The translations under genes were made by a program, and so were the position numbers. Shown here in pieces: positions 7,703 to 16,220 of a stretch of 64,000 bases of DNA. The notes beneath the pieces were generated by a model. That model made no database searches and was not told where the DNA came from. It saw only the letters and a program-made list of their open reading frames with translations. How positions within the stretch are numbered: position 1 is the stretch's first letter; each line of letters opens with the position of its first letter. Origin of the DNA: an uncultured Eubacteriales bacterium (GTDB lineage: Bacteria > Bacillota > Clostridia > Tissierellales > Peptoniphilaceae); the NCBI GenBank assembly GCA_900539225.1, contig UQBO01000002.1, positions 62,001-126,000 of the forward strand. The letters are read 5' to 3'.

Positions 7703-7728
7703 CTATCTTTATTATATCATAAAGATAG
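7703..7728. promoter_or_regulatory. Inverted repeat over the promoter of the SLH/PrcB gene
   Basis: CTATCTTT and AAAGATAG form a perfect 8-bp inverted repeat with a 10-base spacer that contains the reverse-strand -10 hexamer TATAAT (7711-7716). An operator overlapping the -10 element is a plausible reading, but no regulator gene is next to it. Confidence 0.4.
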
Positions 7729-7755
7729 TTTATTAGAGGTTACAAATGTATTAAA

Positions 7756-9504
7756 TCATTTTAGATCAAGAAGTGAGCCAGTATAAAGCTCGTAGTAAAG
7801 CCCTTTCTTCGACATAAGTTCATCGTGCGTACCACTTTCTTTAATGCCGTCATCTGTAAGAACAATGATTGTTTTAGCATTTTTAATAGTTGAGAGCCTA
7901 TGGGCAATAGTAAGTGTCGTTCTACCCACCGATAGCTTTTCGAGTGACTCTTGTATAAGTCTTTCGCTAGTGTTGTCAAGAGCCGATGTTGCCTCATCAA
8001 GTATAAGCACTTTTGGATTCTTCAAGAATACTCTTGCTATGGCTATCCTTTGCTTTTGACCACCTGATAGCTTTACGCCACGTTCGCCAACATAGGTATT
8101 GAAGCCATCTTTAAGCTCCATAATAAAGTCATAAGCGCCAGCAAGTTTAGCTGCCTCAATGATTTCATCCTTACTTGCATCAATCTTGCCATATTTGATA
8201 TTCTCAAGTATAGTGCCACTAAATAGGTAGACTTCTTGTTGAACCGAGCCAATATTTTGTCTTAGTGACTTTAGTGTGAAGTCTTTAATGTTTCTGCCGT
8301 CTATCAAAATCTCTCCGCTTGTAACATCGTAGAAGCGAGGTATCAAGTTAACTAGAGTAGTTTTACCTGAACCAGATGGTCCAACTATGGCGATGGAGTC
8401 GCCCTCATTAACCACTAGATTGACATTAGAAAGAACTTTGTTTTTGTCATCAGGGTAAGTGAAGCTAACGTCTTTAAACTCGATTTTGCCCTTGACATCT
8501 TTTAGTTCGATGGCGTCTTCTTTGTCAAAGATATCGACATCTGTATCCATAATCTCGATGAAGCGCTCTATGCCAGTCATGCCGGCGTTGAAGTTCTCCA
8601 TGAAGTCGACTATCCTTTTTATAGTTGTCAGTAAACTTGTCGCGAATAATACATAGGCAATCATGTCACCAGCTGATATCTTCCCAGCTTGCATTAAAAA
8701 GCCGCCCAAAGTAATTATCATAGTATACATGATGGCATCGAAGATTCTGTTTACAGTGCCAAAGCCAGCCATATATGTGTATCTCTTCTTTTTGATTTCA
8801 AGGAATTTATCGTTATCTTTTTCAAATTTTTCGACTTCGATATCTTCATTCGCAAAGGACTTGACTACTTTTGATCCAAGCAGTGAATCTTCAAGGCCAG
8901 AGTTTAAATCACCTATGTGATCTCTTTGCTCCTTAAAGGCGCGGCGCATCTTGCGGTTGTATGAGCTTGACGCATATATCATTATAGGTATCATGATAAA
9001 CATTAGCACTGTTAATAAAACATTGATCTTTATTAAAATTGCAAATGAAATAATTATCTTGAATGTAGCAATTAAAAACTCTTCAGGACAATGGTGAGCG
9101 AACTCAGTTACGTCGAAGAGGTCATGAGTGATTCTGGCCATGATTTGACCGACCTTAGTATTGTTATAGTAGCTATCTGATAGGTGCTGCAAATGGGCAA
9201 AGGCATCGCTACGCATGTCTTTTTCGATGTAGGCGCCCATGATGTGGCCGACCTTAGTCATGTAGAATTGAGCAACTATCTCAACTACGCGCAGTGCGAA
9301 GTAAAGCCCAGCCACTTTTAAAATGTACTCATTTGTTAAAAGCAAAATGTCTTGTGCGGCCGTATTAGTTATGCTTCTTAGTAATAAAGGAAAGACTAGC
9401 TCACACACTGTAGTTAATACAGCGCAGAACAAGTCTATGAAGAGAATTTTTCTATATTTTTTAAAGTAGGGTAAAAAGCGTTTTAGTAGTTCTTTATTTT
9501 TCAT
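7756..9504 (-). CDS. ABC exporter half-transporter (MsbA/LmrA type, fused permease-ATPase)
   Basis: 582-residue membrane protein acting as a homodimer or heterodimer in export of lipid, drug or peptide; substrate unknown. Six membrane helices occupy residues about 18-300. The ATPase domain (about 340-575) is complete: Walker A Gly-Pro-Ser-Gly-Ser-Gly-Lys-Thr (375-382), signature Leu-Ser-Gly-Gly-Gln (479-483), Walker B ending Leu-Asp-Glu (502-504) and a switch His in Ile-Ala-His-Arg-Leu-Ser. Its start overlaps the end of murJ by 11 bases, so the two are one leftward unit. This suggests, but does not prove, an envelope role. Confidence 0.9.
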   Translation of the reverse strand: MKNKELLKRFLPYFKKYRKILFIDLFCAVLTTVCELVFPLLLRSITNTAAQDILLLTNEYILKVAGLYFALRVVEIVAQFYMTKVGHIMGAYIEKDMRSDAFAHLQHLSDSYYNNTKVGQIMARITHDLFDVTEFAHHCPEEFLIATFKIIISFAILIKINVLLTVLMFIMIPIMIYASSSYNRKMRRAFKEQRDHIGDLNSGLEDSLLGSKVVKSFANEDIEVEKFEKDNDKFLEIKKKRYTYMAGFGTVNRIFDAIMYTMIITLGGFLMQAGKISAGDMIAYVLFATSLLTTIKRIVDFMENFNAGMTGIERFIEIMDTDVDIFDKEDAIELKDVKGKIEFKDVSFTYPDDKNKVLSNVNLVVNEGDSIAIVGPSGSGKTTLVNLIPRFYDVTSGEILIDGRNIKDFTLKSLRQNIGSVQQEVYLFSGTILENIKYGKIDASKDEIIEAAKLAGAYDFIMELKDGFNTYVGERGVKLSGGQKQRIAIARVFLKNPKVLILDEATSALDNTSERLIQESLEKLSVGRTTLTIAHRLSTIKNAKTIIVLTDDGIKESGTHDELMSKKGLYYELYTGSLLDLK

Positions 9505-11044
9505 TATTCCTCCTTTTATAGTTTAGTACAGCGTCTAAAGCGTGAACCTTTAGCGCCTTAAGTGATATTACGTAGATGACTAGGGCGATGACGCCTGATA
9601 TAGCCATCATTAAAAATTTGATTATTTTCTTTTCTCCCAAAACTTTTACGCCGAGAGTAAATAGTAAATACATAGCTAGCGCCATGATGATGGAGGCTGC
9701 TAGTATCTTTATAAGTGAAATTAGATTGTCTTTGATCTCGATATCTGGATAAACCTTCTTAAGCGAGATATATAGAGTTATCGCCGAAACTAATGATGAG
9801 ATCGATGTAGCCAGGGCAAGGCCTTTATGCTGCATAAACTTAACTAGTATTATGTCAAAGGCGATGTTTACTGCGACAGCTATAAGTCCATTGATCATCG
9901 GCACTTTAGTCTTTTGCATCGAGTAGAATACTTTTTCAAATATCATTCTTAATGAAGCAAAGAAAAGTCCTAGGATGTAGAACGTTAGCGCACCTGAGGT
10001 CATCAGCGTGGCTGTTTCGTTAAACATATTTCTTTGGAAAAGTATCTCAACTATTGGATAGCTTAAAAAAACTATTGCAAAAGTTGCTGGAAGCGTGATA
10101 AGTGCAACGATATCGACACTTTCGCTGATTATGCTCCTGATCTCTTGACTTTCGTTTCTAATCATTGATGACGATAGTTTTGGGAAGATTACAGTTGTTA
10201 GTGCCATGACAAAGACAGATATAATCATAAGATATATCTTTGATGAATAGTTTAGTACAGAGATTGATCCACTAACTAGCTCTGAGGCTAGTGTTTTGTC
10301 TACAACTAAGTTGATTTGATATGCGCTCGAGCCTATAAGTATAGGTACGATAAGCTTAAACATCTTCGCTACATATGGGTCTTTGAAGTCAAGATCGGGT
10401 GAATATCTGTATCTCTTGTGCTTAACGGCAGGCAGCTGTATAAGGAACTGCATGGACGCAGCTATAACGCTAACGAACATCAATAAGTTGATATTGCCTC
10501 TTCTCGCAAAGAAGATTAGGAAGATGATGAATACTAAGTTGTATGGTATGCCCATGATGGCATAAGGACCAAAAATGTTTTCTGATTGCAAAAAGCTTGA
10601 GAAAATGTATGTGATTGACAAAAACAAAATGATAGGCACACCTATTCTCATTAAGTAGGCTGTGTAGGCAAGTGTCTCGCCTGTAAAGCCCTTCGCTATA
10701 AGCTTAGTGATTTGCGGAGCAAAGATGTATGACAAAGCGCAAAGGATTAGGGCGATGAGGCCGATGATGTTCATGATTTTGTTCATGAATTTTAATTTGC
10801 CTCTTCTGCCTTCTCTCTCTTCTACCTCTGAAAATATTGGCACAAGCGTAGTATTAAGTCCACTACCAAGCGCTCCTATCAAAAATATAACTGCGGTAGT
10901 CGCAGCAGTATACATATCGGTCTCGATATTGGCACCGTACTTCGATGCAATCATTGTCTCTCTGAAGAAGCCCATGATCTTGCTGATTAGCGTGAAGACG
11001 GATATCATCGCGAGTGATTTTATAACAGTTTTTTTATTTGACAT
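9494..11044 (-). CDS. murJ: Lipid II flippase MurJ (MviN family)
   Basis: 516-residue MOP-superfamily protein with about 14 membrane helices that moves lipid II to the outer face for wall synthesis. The N-terminus (Ser-Lys-Ile-Met-Gly-Phe-x-Arg-Glu, about residues 21-29) is the MurJ signature, and Tyr-Gly-Ala-Asn-x-x-x-Asp follows near residue 38. The helix-2 segment Gly-Ala-Leu-Gly-Ser-Gly-Leu-Asn-Thr and a Phe-Tyr-x-x-Gly-Leu-Phe segment are present. It is the first gene of the pair with the ABC exporter. Other MOP flippases (polysaccharide type) are less likely given the N-terminal motif. Confidence 0.88.
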   Translation of the reverse strand: MSNKKTVIKSLAMISVFTLISKIMGFFRETMIASKYGANIETDMYTAATTAVIFLIGALGSGLNTTLVPIFSEVEEREGRRGKLKFMNKIMNIIGLIALILCALSYIFAPQITKLIAKGFTGETLAYTAYLMRIGVPIILFLSITYIFSSFLQSENIFGPYAIMGIPYNLVFIIFLIFFARRGNINLLMFVSVIAASMQFLIQLPAVKHKRYRYSPDLDFKDPYVAKMFKLIVPILIGSSAYQINLVVDKTLASELVSGSISVLNYSSKIYLMIISVFVMALTTVIFPKLSSSMIRNESQEIRSIISESVDIVALITLPATFAIVFLSYPIVEILFQRNMFNETATLMTSGALTFYILGLFFASLRMIFEKVFYSMQKTKVPMINGLIAVAVNIAFDIILVKFMQHKGLALATSISSLVSAITLYISLKKVYPDIEIKDNLISLIKILAASIIMALAMYLLFTLGVKVLGEKKIIKFLMMAISGVIALVIYVISLKALKVHALDAVLNYKRRNNEK

Positions 11045-11108
11045 ATATAAACCTCTTTTGTTTTAAATTCTTCTTGAATTTTATCACAAAGTATATAAAA
11101 AATCAAGT

Positions 11109-11897
11109 TTATAAGAGGTAATTTTCAATAAAGTGAGCCACTCCTGACTCGTCGCAATCCTTAGTGATGTAAGTCGCTGCCTCTTTGATTATAGGCATGG
11201 CAATAGCCATAGCAACTGAGGTGCCTGTGCCCTTAATCATCTCAAGATCATTTTCACTGTCGCCAAAGCTTATAGTGTCTTTAATATCAATACCAAGCTT
11301 ATGGACTATTTCCTTTATACCAACAAGCTTCGACGTCTTTATGCTATTGATATCAGCAAAGTCATCGTTCCATCTCTTAAAGACAGAGTTCTTCATATAT
11401 GGCGTTAGATGCTCTTCATCAAAGGCCTTAGTCGTATATGAATTCATTTGATAGATTTTACTTAAATCGATATCAGAGAATGAAGCGAGCCTTGGTATAG
11501 GCACTTCGACGTGGTCATGAACCGCATGTACCTTATCATCCACTTTATTAAGTACAACGCCTTCACGAGTAAAGAGCGATAGGGCAAAGCCAAGCTTATT
11601 TGATGCGGCTACTATGAAGCGAACGTCCTCTTCCTTCATGAAGTGCTCTGAAACAATTTCTTCGCCTATTACATTTAAGTTACCGTTCATGCCGACAAAG
11701 CCATCGATCTCAATAGTATTATCAAGAACCTTCAATATATTTTTCTTGTCACGGCCCGATGAGATGAAGACCATGATCCCTTTTTCTCTTAGCTTATTTA
11801 TAGCGGCTATGTCTCTTTTGCTTATCTTATGAGAAGTGAAGCTCACTATAGTCCCGTCCATATCAAAGAAGGCCGCCTTTATATTATTTAATTTCAT
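11109..11897 (-). CDS. HAD-superfamily phosphatase, Cof/YkrA subfamily
   Basis: 262 residues. The ATG at 11897 was chosen because GGAGGT (11904-11909) stands 6 bases upstream; the longer TTG-started frame contains that site. HAD motifs: I Phe-Phe-Asp-Met-Asp-Gly-Thr (about residues 8-14), II Ile-Ser-Ser-Gly-Arg, III a Lys near 190, IV Gly-Asp-Ser-Glu-Asn-Asp. A Cof-type C2B cap lies between motifs II and III. The likely substrates are sugar phosphates or similar metabolites. It stands alone, read leftwards. Confidence 0.9.
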   Translation of the reverse strand: MKLNNIKAAFFDMDGTIVSFTSHKISKRDIAAINKLREKGIMVFISSGRDKKNILKVLDNTIEIDGFVGMNGNLNVIGEEIVSEHFMKEEDVRFIVAASNKLGFALSLFTREGVVLNKVDDKVHAVHDHVEVPIPRLASFSDIDLSKIYQMNSYTTKAFDEEHLTPYMKNSVFKRWNDDFADINSIKTSKLVGIKEIVHKLGIDIKDTISFGDSENDLEMIKGTGTSVAMAIAMPIIKEAATYITKDCDESGVAHFIENYLL

Positions 11898-12048
11898 ATT
11901 CATACCTCCAAACAATTATTATTACCCAATTAAAGTCATTATTATTTTTACTAAATAGATATCAAGGAGATATTCATAGAATTTATAATAAAGCTCATTT
12001 AAATCAATTTACATAATAATAAAGTTAGCACTATAGGCAAAAAAAGTG

Positions 12049-12077
12049 TTGCATAAATATCAGATATGTTGTATAAT
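12049..12077 (+). promoter_or_regulatory. Sigma-A promoter of the DcuC/YfcC-type carrier
   Basis: TTGCAT (12049-12054), 17-base spacer, perfect TATAAT (12072-12077). It stands about 38 bases ahead of the gene in a roughly 200-base divergent gap (11898-12114). I see no other feature in that gap. Confidence 0.8.
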
Positions 12078-12114
12078 GATAGTATCAATAGTAAACAATC
12101 ATTAAGGAGGGAAA

Positions 12115-13569
12115 ATGATGGAAAAAACAAAAAAGAAACGTTCATTGAGTGCTTATAGTATTCTTATTCTAATTATACTATTTGTTGCAATCTTATCATG
12201 GATTTTTAATGGAGCACAATTTGCCCCTGTAGTTCCTAAGGGAGCTGAAGAAGCTGTTACTGAAGTAGCAGGAGCTAGACTTCCAGACATCACAATGAGT
12301 TTCTACAACGGCTTTGTTGACGCTATAGATATCGCCATCTTCGTTATGGTTATCGGTGGTTTCCTAGCAGTTGTTAACAAGACAGGAGCTCTTGAAGCTG
12401 GTATTCACAGACTAGTTAAGAACATGAAGGGTAGAGAAATGGCTCTTATCGCTGTACTTATGATTCTTTTCTCAATAGGTGGATCAACTTACGGTATGGC
12501 AGAAGAAACTGTAGCCCTATATCCTCTAATCATTACTGCGATGGTAGCTGCAGGCTTTGATACTATGGTTGCTGTAGCAACTGTTCTTCTTGGAGCAGGT
12601 GCCGGCGTACTTGGTTCAACAGTAAACCCATTTGCTACTGGTGTAGCTATGGACGCACTTAACGGTGCAGGCGTTGAATGTAACAAAGGTACTGTAATTC
12701 TACTAGGCGCAATTCTTTGGGCAGTTGCTCTAGGTACTGCTATGTACTTCGTATTAAAATACGCTAGCAAAGTACACAAAGACAAAGGCTCAACAATACT
12801 ATCTCTTCAAGAAAGAGAAGTAATGGACAAAGAATTTAAGACAACTAAGACTGAAGAAGAACTTGTTTACACAGGTAGACATAAATTTATTTTAGTTATA
12901 TTCGCAATTACTTTTATAGTTATGATTATATCATTAATTCCTTGGCCAGATTTTGGTGTAACAGCATTTGAAGGCTGGTCAGCATTCTTGACAGACACAG
13001 CACTTGGTGAATGGTACTTCCCAGAAATTTCAGTATTATTCTTCCTAATGTCTATAGTTATAGGCTGGATCGGAAGACTATCTGAAAAGGAATTGGTTAA
13101 CGCATTCGTTGACGGAGCAAAAGACATCTTATCAGTTGTATTAGTAATCGTAGTAGCAAGAGCTGCATCAGTACTTATGGCTCAAACACATATCGACGCA
13201 CTTATACTAGATAGATCAGCAACAGCTCTAGCAGGCTTACCAGTTTACTTATTCGTACCATTTGCATACATCGTATACATCGCACTATCATTCTTCATAC
13301 CATCAACATCAGGACTTGCAACACTATCTATCCCAGTTATGGGTGGATTAGCTGCTAGACTTGGTTACTCACCAGAAGTTATGATACTAATATTCTGCGC
13401 TGCAGAAGGCGTTGTAAACTATGTAACACCAACATCAGGCGTTGTTATGGGCGCAATACAAATTTCTAAGATGGAATTAGGTACTTGGTATAAATGGGTT
13501 AAGAAACCTCTTATATTCACAGTAATATTCTCAATAATTGTATTAACTGTAGCAATGATGATATTCTAA
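12115..13569 (+). CDS. C4-dicarboxylate anaerobic carrier-like membrane transporter (DcuC/YfcC family)
   Basis: 484 residues, about 12 membrane helices. Members move dicarboxylates or, in the YfcC/ArcD2 branch, basic amino acids; the substrate is not decided here. Family marks: Gly-Ala-Gly-Ala-Gly-Val-Leu-Gly-Ser-Thr-Val-Asn-Pro-Phe-Ala in the first half and Phe-Phe-Ile-Pro-Ser-Thr-Ser-Gly-Leu-Ala with Asn-Tyr-Val-Thr-Pro-Thr-Ser-Gly in the second. The start is at AGGAGGGAAAATGATG (the second ATG is also usable). Codon choice looks like that of the ribosomal genes, suggesting strong expression. It has its own promoter and terminator, so it is monocistronic. Confidence 0.87.
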   Translation: MMEKTKKKRSLSAYSILILIILFVAILSWIFNGAQFAPVVPKGAEEAVTEVAGARLPDITMSFYNGFVDAIDIAIFVMVIGGFLAVVNKTGALEAGIHRLVKNMKGREMALIAVLMILFSIGGSTYGMAEETVALYPLIITAMVAAGFDTMVAVATVLLGAGAGVLGSTVNPFATGVAMDALNGAGVECNKGTVILLGAILWAVALGTAMYFVLKYASKVHKDKGSTILSLQEREVMDKEFKTTKTEEELVYTGRHKFILVIFAITFIVMIISLIPWPDFGVTAFEGWSAFLTDTALGEWYFPEISVLFFLMSIVIGWIGRLSEKELVNAFVDGAKDILSVVLVIVVARAASVLMAQTHIDALILDRSATALAGLPVYLFVPFAYIVYIALSFFIPSTSGLATLSIPVMGGLAARLGYSPEVMILIFCAAEGVVNYVTPTSGVVMGAIQISKMELGTWYKWVKKPLIFTVIFSIIVLTVAMMIF

Positions 13570-13583
13570 AATTGTTTACTATC

Positions 13584-13613
13584 GAAGAAGTCCCTAAGGG
13601 GGCTTCTTTTTTT
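13584..13613 (+). terminator. Intrinsic terminator after the DcuC-type carrier
   Basis: AAGAAG-T-CCC pairs with GGG-G-CTTCTT around a short TAA loop (one T/G pair), followed by a run of seven T residues. Confidence 0.88.
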
Positions 13614-13624
13614 GTACATAGATA

Positions 13625-13653
13625 TAGAAAATAATTTTCATTTATGATATAAT
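13625..13653 (+). promoter_or_regulatory. Probable promoter of the murB-to-aro operon
   Basis: A perfect TATAAT (13648-13653) lies 16 bases before the murB ATG; the -35 region is poor, so the box may need an activator or be weak. No other promoter-like pair is seen before the 12-gene run. A TSS right at the ribosome site would leave a very short leader. Confidence 0.4.
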
Positions 13654-13669
13654 TACATTGGAGGAATGT

Positions 13670-14572
13670 ATGAAGAAGATAATTGAAGAAATAAAAAGAT
13701 TAAATATAGAAACGATTAAAGAGGACGAACGCTTATCGAAGTACACTACTTTTAAGATAGGTGGGCCCGCGCGCGTCTTAGTCGAAGCAAAGAGCGATGA
13801 AGAAGTTCTAAAGCTTGTGAGGCTCTTTGACGAGATGAAAGAAGACTACCTTATCATTGGCAATGGCAGTAACCTTCTTATCACAGATGACGGTATTGAA
13901 AGACCTGTCATAGTCCTAGATAAAAACTTTTCAAATATCACTATGATAGATGAAGTGACTTTATATGCTGAGGCAGGCGCCTCACTTAAGAGTCTTGCCA
14001 ATAAGGCTCTTGAGCTAGGTATAGGTGGCCTCGAAGCCATCTCAGGCATACCCGGAACAGTTGGCGGAGCTGTATATATGAACGCCGGTGCCTATGGTAG
14101 CGAGATAAAAGATGTCGTGACTAAAATAAGATATATTAAAGATGATAGTATAGCCGAGCTTGATGCAAGCAATGCAAATTTTGCTCACAGAAGAAGCATT
14201 TTTCAAGATAAGGGCTACATCATATTAGGCGCCTACTTTAAATTAGAGAGGAAAGATAAGAAAGATATAGAAGAAGAGCAAAGAGATTACACTCAAAGAA
14301 GAAAGGACAAGCAGCCACTTGAGTATCCATCGGCTGGCTCGGTATTTAAGAGACCAGAAGGCTACTACGCATCTAAACTGATTGAAGATGCTGGACTAAA
14401 AGGACTCTCCGTTGGTGGAGCCATGGTTAGTAAAATGCACTCAGGCTTTATAATTAACACAGGGAGCGCTAGTTTTGACGACGTAGTCACACTTATTGAA
14501 AAAGTTAAAGCCATCGTCTTAGAAAAGTTCGCTGTAAGTCTTGAAGAGGAGATAAGGATTATTCATGAATAA
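13670..14572 (+). CDS. murB: UDP-N-acetylenolpyruvoylglucosamine reductase
   Basis: FAD enzyme that reduces UDP-GlcNAc-enolpyruvate to UDP-MurNAc. The ATG at 13670 has GGAGGAA directly before it; the longer TTG frame would include that site. The FAD-binding region has Thr-Thr-Phe-Lys-Ile-Gly-Gly-Pro-Ala and Gly-Asn-Gly-Ser-Asn-Leu-Leu. The catalytic region has Ile-Pro-Gly-Thr-Val-Gly-Gly-Ala-Val-Tyr-Met-Asn-Ala-Gly-Ala-Tyr-Gly and Pro-Ser-Ala-Gly-Ser-Val-Phe-Lys-Arg-Pro. The 300-residue length fits type II MurB. The next gene overlaps by 8 bases, so murB heads the run leading to the aro genes. Confidence 0.95.
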   Translation: MKKIIEEIKRLNIETIKEDERLSKYTTFKIGGPARVLVEAKSDEEVLKLVRLFDEMKEDYLIIGNGSNLLITDDGIERPVIVLDKNFSNITMIDEVTLYAEAGASLKSLANKALELGIGGLEAISGIPGTVGGAVYMNAGAYGSEIKDVVTKIRYIKDDSIAELDASNANFAHRRSIFQDKGYIILGAYFKLERKDKKDIEEEQRDYTQRRKDKQPLEYPSAGSVFKRPEGYYASKLIEDAGLKGLSVGGAMVSKMHSGFIINTGSASFDDVVTLIEKVKAIVLEKFAVSLEEEIRIIHE

Positions 14573-15341
14573 AATTAGATTATATGGCGACTACCATACA
14601 CATACGATATTCTCATCAGGAACTAAGGGCAATCTTGGTAGGCACGCCTCACAAACACCTGAAGAGAGCGCAAAGAAAGCGTATATGATGGGTCTAAAAG
14701 AGATAGCAATCACGGATCATGGTCTAGCTCATTACATGTTCGGTATAAAGAGGAGCAATCTGCCTGTTCTTAGAGAAAGGATTGACAAGCTAAACGAAGA
14801 GTATAATGACAAGGGACTAAAGATACTTATGGGCGTCGAAGCGAATTTACTTGACTTTGACGGAACTGTGGACCTTGACGATGAGCTTATGAAATACCTT
14901 GACATAGTGCTTATGGGCTTTCATTACGGCATAAAGACGAAGAACTTCAAGGAGCAAATGAAGTTATCGATACTGCCGCAAATATCAAAGCCGTTTAAAA
15001 AATGGCACGCGAAGGTGACTGAGAGGGTTACGGACTCATACATCAAGGCGATAGAGAAGTACCCGATAAAGATAATTACGCATCCAGGCGACAAGATAGA
15101 CGTAAACATTGTTAGACTTGCCAAAGCATGCAAGGAGCATGGCGTGGCGCTAGAAATCAATTCATCGCACAAGAATCTTTCAGTTAAGGACTTAATCAAG
15201 ATCAAGGACATAGATGTAGACTTATACGTTGGATCAGATGCACACAAATTAGAGCGCGTAGGCGATGTAAAAGAAGCATTAAGAAGAGCTGACGAAGCTC
15301 AAATTGATATCAATAGAATCAAAAATATTTATATAGAGTAG
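14565..15341 (+). CDS. PHP-domain phosphoesterase (YcdX-like)
   Basis: 258 residues with the metal-binding PHP fold. Visible ligands: Asp-Tyr-His-Thr-His-Thr (about residues 9-14), Thr-Asp-His-Gly (about 50-53), a Glu in Gly-Val-Glu-Ala-Asn (about 93), Gly-Phe-His-Tyr (about 119), Thr-His-Pro-Gly-Asp (about 172) and Gly-Ser-Asp-Ala-His (about 224). It is closer to the YcdX group than to histidinol phosphatase. The physiological substrate is unknown. Placed between murB and rapZ, as in several Clostridia. Confidence 0.85.
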   Translation: MNKIRLYGDYHTHTIFSSGTKGNLGRHASQTPEESAKKAYMMGLKEIAITDHGLAHYMFGIKRSNLPVLRERIDKLNEEYNDKGLKILMGVEANLLDFDGTVDLDDELMKYLDIVLMGFHYGIKTKNFKEQMKLSILPQISKPFKKWHAKVTERVTDSYIKAIEKYPIKIITHPGDKIDVNIVRLAKACKEHGVALEINSSHKNLSVKDLIKIKDIDVDLYVGSDAHKLERVGDVKEALRRADEAQIDINRIKNIYIE

Positions 15342-15350
15342 GAGGATATT

Positions 15351-16220
15351 ATGGACATATATGTAGTAACAGGCATGAGTGGTGCCGGAAAGAGTTCTTT
15401 ATTGAATTTCATGGAAGATAACGGATTTTACTGCATTGACAATATGCCTCCTGTTTTATTGCCAAAATTCTTTGAGCTAATTGACAGCGAGAATGAAAAC
15501 ATTAACAAAGTAGCCTTTGGTATGGACATAAGGGGCAAGGAGTTTTTTAATGACATGCTCACTGTGATAGATGGACTTGAAGAAAAGAATTTAGATTTTA
15601 AGCTAATATTTTTAGACGCAAGAGATAGCGAGCTCATAAAGCGCTTCAACGAAAGAAGAAGGCCACATCCACTCAGCAAAGACGGCTCACTTAAAGATGG
15701 TATACAAAAGGAAAGAGAGATACTTAAGGAGCTTAAGGACAAATCAGACTACATCATAGATACAAGCTCAATGAAGAGCAGCGACCTAAAAGACAAGCTA
15801 TACGAGATCCTTTCAAACACTATTACAAGAAAAAAACTTACCATAGTCGTGGAAAGCTTTGGTTTTAAGTACGGTATTTTGGAGGAGGCAGACCTTGTCT
15901 TTGATGTACGCTTCCTACCTAATCCATATTACCTTGACGATCTAAGGCCACTATCAGGACTAGACGCAGAGATAAAAGAATTTTTAGAGAAATTTGATGC
16001 GACTGAAGAGTTTTTCCAAAAACTTGTTGATATGCTTGACTTTTTACTACCAAATTATATAAAGGAAGGCAAAAATCAATTAACTATAGGCATGGGATGC
16101 ACAGGCGGTAGACACAGAAGCGTTTACATGGCTGAAAGGCTATATGAATATTTAAAAGAAAAGAAGAATTTAACTGTTTTGAAGAATAGAGATATGTATA
16201 AAGAGGCTCGTAATGTATAA
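15351..16220 (+). CDS. rapZ: RNase adapter / nucleotide-binding protein RapZ (YvcJ)
   Basis: 289-residue P-loop protein. In Escherichia coli RapZ guides a small RNA to RNase E; in Bacillus YvcJ acts with YvcK in carbon metabolism and competence. Walker A Gly-Met-Ser-Gly-Ala-Gly-Lys-Ser is at residues 8-15, Asp-Asn-Met-Pro-Pro follows near 32, and the C-terminal domain contains the diagnostic Gly-Cys-Thr-Gly-Gly-Arg-His-Arg-Ser-Val. AGGAGG precedes the ATG. The stop overlaps yvcK by 8 bases. Confidence 0.94.
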   Translation: MDIYVVTGMSGAGKSSLLNFMEDNGFYCIDNMPPVLLPKFFELIDSENENINKVAFGMDIRGKEFFNDMLTVIDGLEEKNLDFKLIFLDARDSELIKRFNERRRPHPLSKDGSLKDGIQKEREILKELKDKSDYIIDTSSMKSSDLKDKLYEILSNTITRKKLTIVVESFGFKYGILEEADLVFDVRFLPNPYYLDDLRPLSGLDAEIKEFLEKFDATEEFFQKLVDMLDFLLPNYIKEGKNQLTIGMGCTGGRHRSVYMAERLYEYLKEKKNLTVLKNRDMYKEARNV

